This document shows positions 5,782 through 6,402 of a DNA stretch of 6,402 nt, one piece after another. Numbering within the stretch: position 1 is the first letter of the stretch; each line of letters starts with the position of its first letter. The translations under genes were made by a program, and so were the position numbers. Source of the DNA: an uncultured Actinomycetes bacterium (lineage in GTDB: Bacteria > Actinomycetota > Actinomycetes > Nanopelagicales > Nanopelagicaceae); the NCBI GenBank assembly GCA_903921405.1, contig CAIXPV010000136.1:1-6402 (forward strand), written 5' to 3'. The notes beneath the pieces were generated by a model. That model saw only the letters and a program-made list of their open reading frames with translations. It was not told where the DNA came from and searched no databases.

Positions 5782-6402
5782 TTAAGAATCGAAACCTAAG
5801 CCCAAAACATCTAGCAAACGAAGCCACGCATTGCGCTTGCCCTGGTGTTCATCGGCCCTATTAATCGACCACTGAGTCAAGCGAATAAAGATAAATCTAA
5901 ATGGCTCTGGCGGGAATGGAAAAGGCTTCTTTCGCACCATTTCTAAGCGGGTACGTTCGTTATCAACGTTATCTAAGAGATCCAGCATGACTTGGGCGCC
6001 AAAGCGAGTGGAGCCAACACCAAGTCCGGTGTACCCCATGACATAGGCAACCCGACCGCCAAAGGCCTTGCCCCAAAATGGTGAGAAGCGCGAACACGTA
6101 TCGATTGCGCCACCCCACCCATGCGTAAATTTAATGCCCTTAAGTTGCGGAAAAGTCTCCAAGAAAGCTTGTGCTAAGTGGGCATAAGTTTCGGCATCTG
6201 ATTCATACTCTTGGCGCACTTTGCCGCGGAAATTATAGATTGCGTCATAGCCGCCCCACAAAATTTCATTATCTTTTGTCATTCGATAGTAATGGAACTG
6301 GTTACCAGCATCGGATAAACCTTCGCGCTCATTCCAGCCAATGGATTCAAGCTGTGCGGGCGTTAGTGGTTCGGTTACTAATTGAAAATCGTAAACAGGT
6401 AC
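5782..6402 (-). CDS. FAD-dependent oxidoreductase (DAO/DadA-PuuB-like), C-terminal part only
   Basis: The frame is open from the right window edge to a TAA at 5782-5784, giving the last 206 residues; the N-terminus with the dinucleotide-binding GxGxxG motif is outside the window. The ATG at 6280-6282 is internal, because the 40 upstream codons continue the same protein (YDFQLVTEPLTP, then LSDAGNQFHYYRMT). Numbering from the window edge, ILWGGYDAIYNF (47-58) is the substrate-domain strand, GIKFTHGWGGAIDTCSRFSP (89-108) and GYTGLGVGSTRFGA (123-136) are the C-terminal FAD-contacting segments of the D-amino-acid oxidase superfamily. Such enzymes oxidise amines or amino acids (for example gamma-glutamylputrescine or D-amino acids), releasing aldehyde or keto acid with ammonia or amine. 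The tail after about 150 is less conserved (KKPFPFPPEPFRF). Substrate is unknown; the transporter next door may feed it, but the 118-bp gap shows they need not be one transcript. Confidence 0.88.
   Translation of the reverse strand, partial: VPVYDFQLVTEPLTPAQLESIGWNEREGLSDAGNQFHYYRMTKDNEILWGGYDAIYNFRGKVRQEYESDAETYAHLAQAFLETFPQLKGIKFTHGWGGAIDTCSRFSPFWGKAFGGRVAYVMGYTGLGVGSTRFGAQVMLDLLDNVDNERTRLEMVRKKPFPFPPEPFRFIFIRLTQWSINRADEHQGKRNAWLRLLDVLGLGFDS

Noticed and set aside
6280..6282. ATG as the start of a 166-residue protein ending at 5782
   Set aside because: The same frame continues 40 codons upstream to the window edge with oxidoreductase-like sequence (LVTEPL, LSDAGNQFHYYR), so this Met is internal to a longer protein.

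Overview
The window is read almost entirely from the minus strand. It holds one complete five-gene branched-chain/amide-type (HAAT family) ABC uptake operon, flanked by two genes cut by the window edges. In transcription order (high to low coordinates) the layout is: the C-terminal part of an FAD-dependent amine/amino-acid oxidoreductase (6402 to 5782); a 118-bp gap with a 26-bp dyad and a weak promoter candidate; a periplasmic-binding-protein-type solute receptor (5663 to 4443); the permeases LivH (4420 to 3536) and LivM (3536 to 2511); the ATPases LivG (2514 to 1756) and LivF (1756 to 1064); a 104-bp gap with a terminator-like hairpin; and an exported protein that runs off the left edge (959 to 1).

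The five transporter genes form a single translationally coupled unit. The receptor and LivH are 22 bp apart, and the following junctions are TAATG, ATGA and TAATG overlaps. The receptor captures a small amino-acid-like solute, LivH and LivM form the channel, and LivG and LivF power it. The true substrate cannot be read from the sequence. The adjacent oxidoreductase, which probably acts on an amine or amino acid, makes a nitrogenous substrate plausible.

The least ordinary gene is the left one. It is missing from a simple closed-ORF view because its stop codon lies outside the window. It has a Sec signal peptide, and its sequence from about residue 230 resembles clan CD (caspase-fold) cysteine peptidases of the clostripain/C11 type: a GHGGG histidine motif, a hydrophobic strand ending in a cysteine 42 residues later, and a YADYVLASE segment after that. 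It is also visibly AT-richer than the transporter genes.

Organism (inference only): moderate-to-low GC, compact gene spacing and an oxidoreductase with actinobacterial-looking features suggest a small-genome aquatic actinobacterium of the acI/Nanopelagicales kind. The solute receptor has a type I signal peptide rather than an obvious lipobox, which is not what a typical Gram-positive would show, so the assignment is tentative. I saw no tRNA, rRNA, CRISPR array, insertion sequence or attachment site. Apart from the peptidase candidate this is an ordinary transport locus, and I do not see a clear new multi-gene system.
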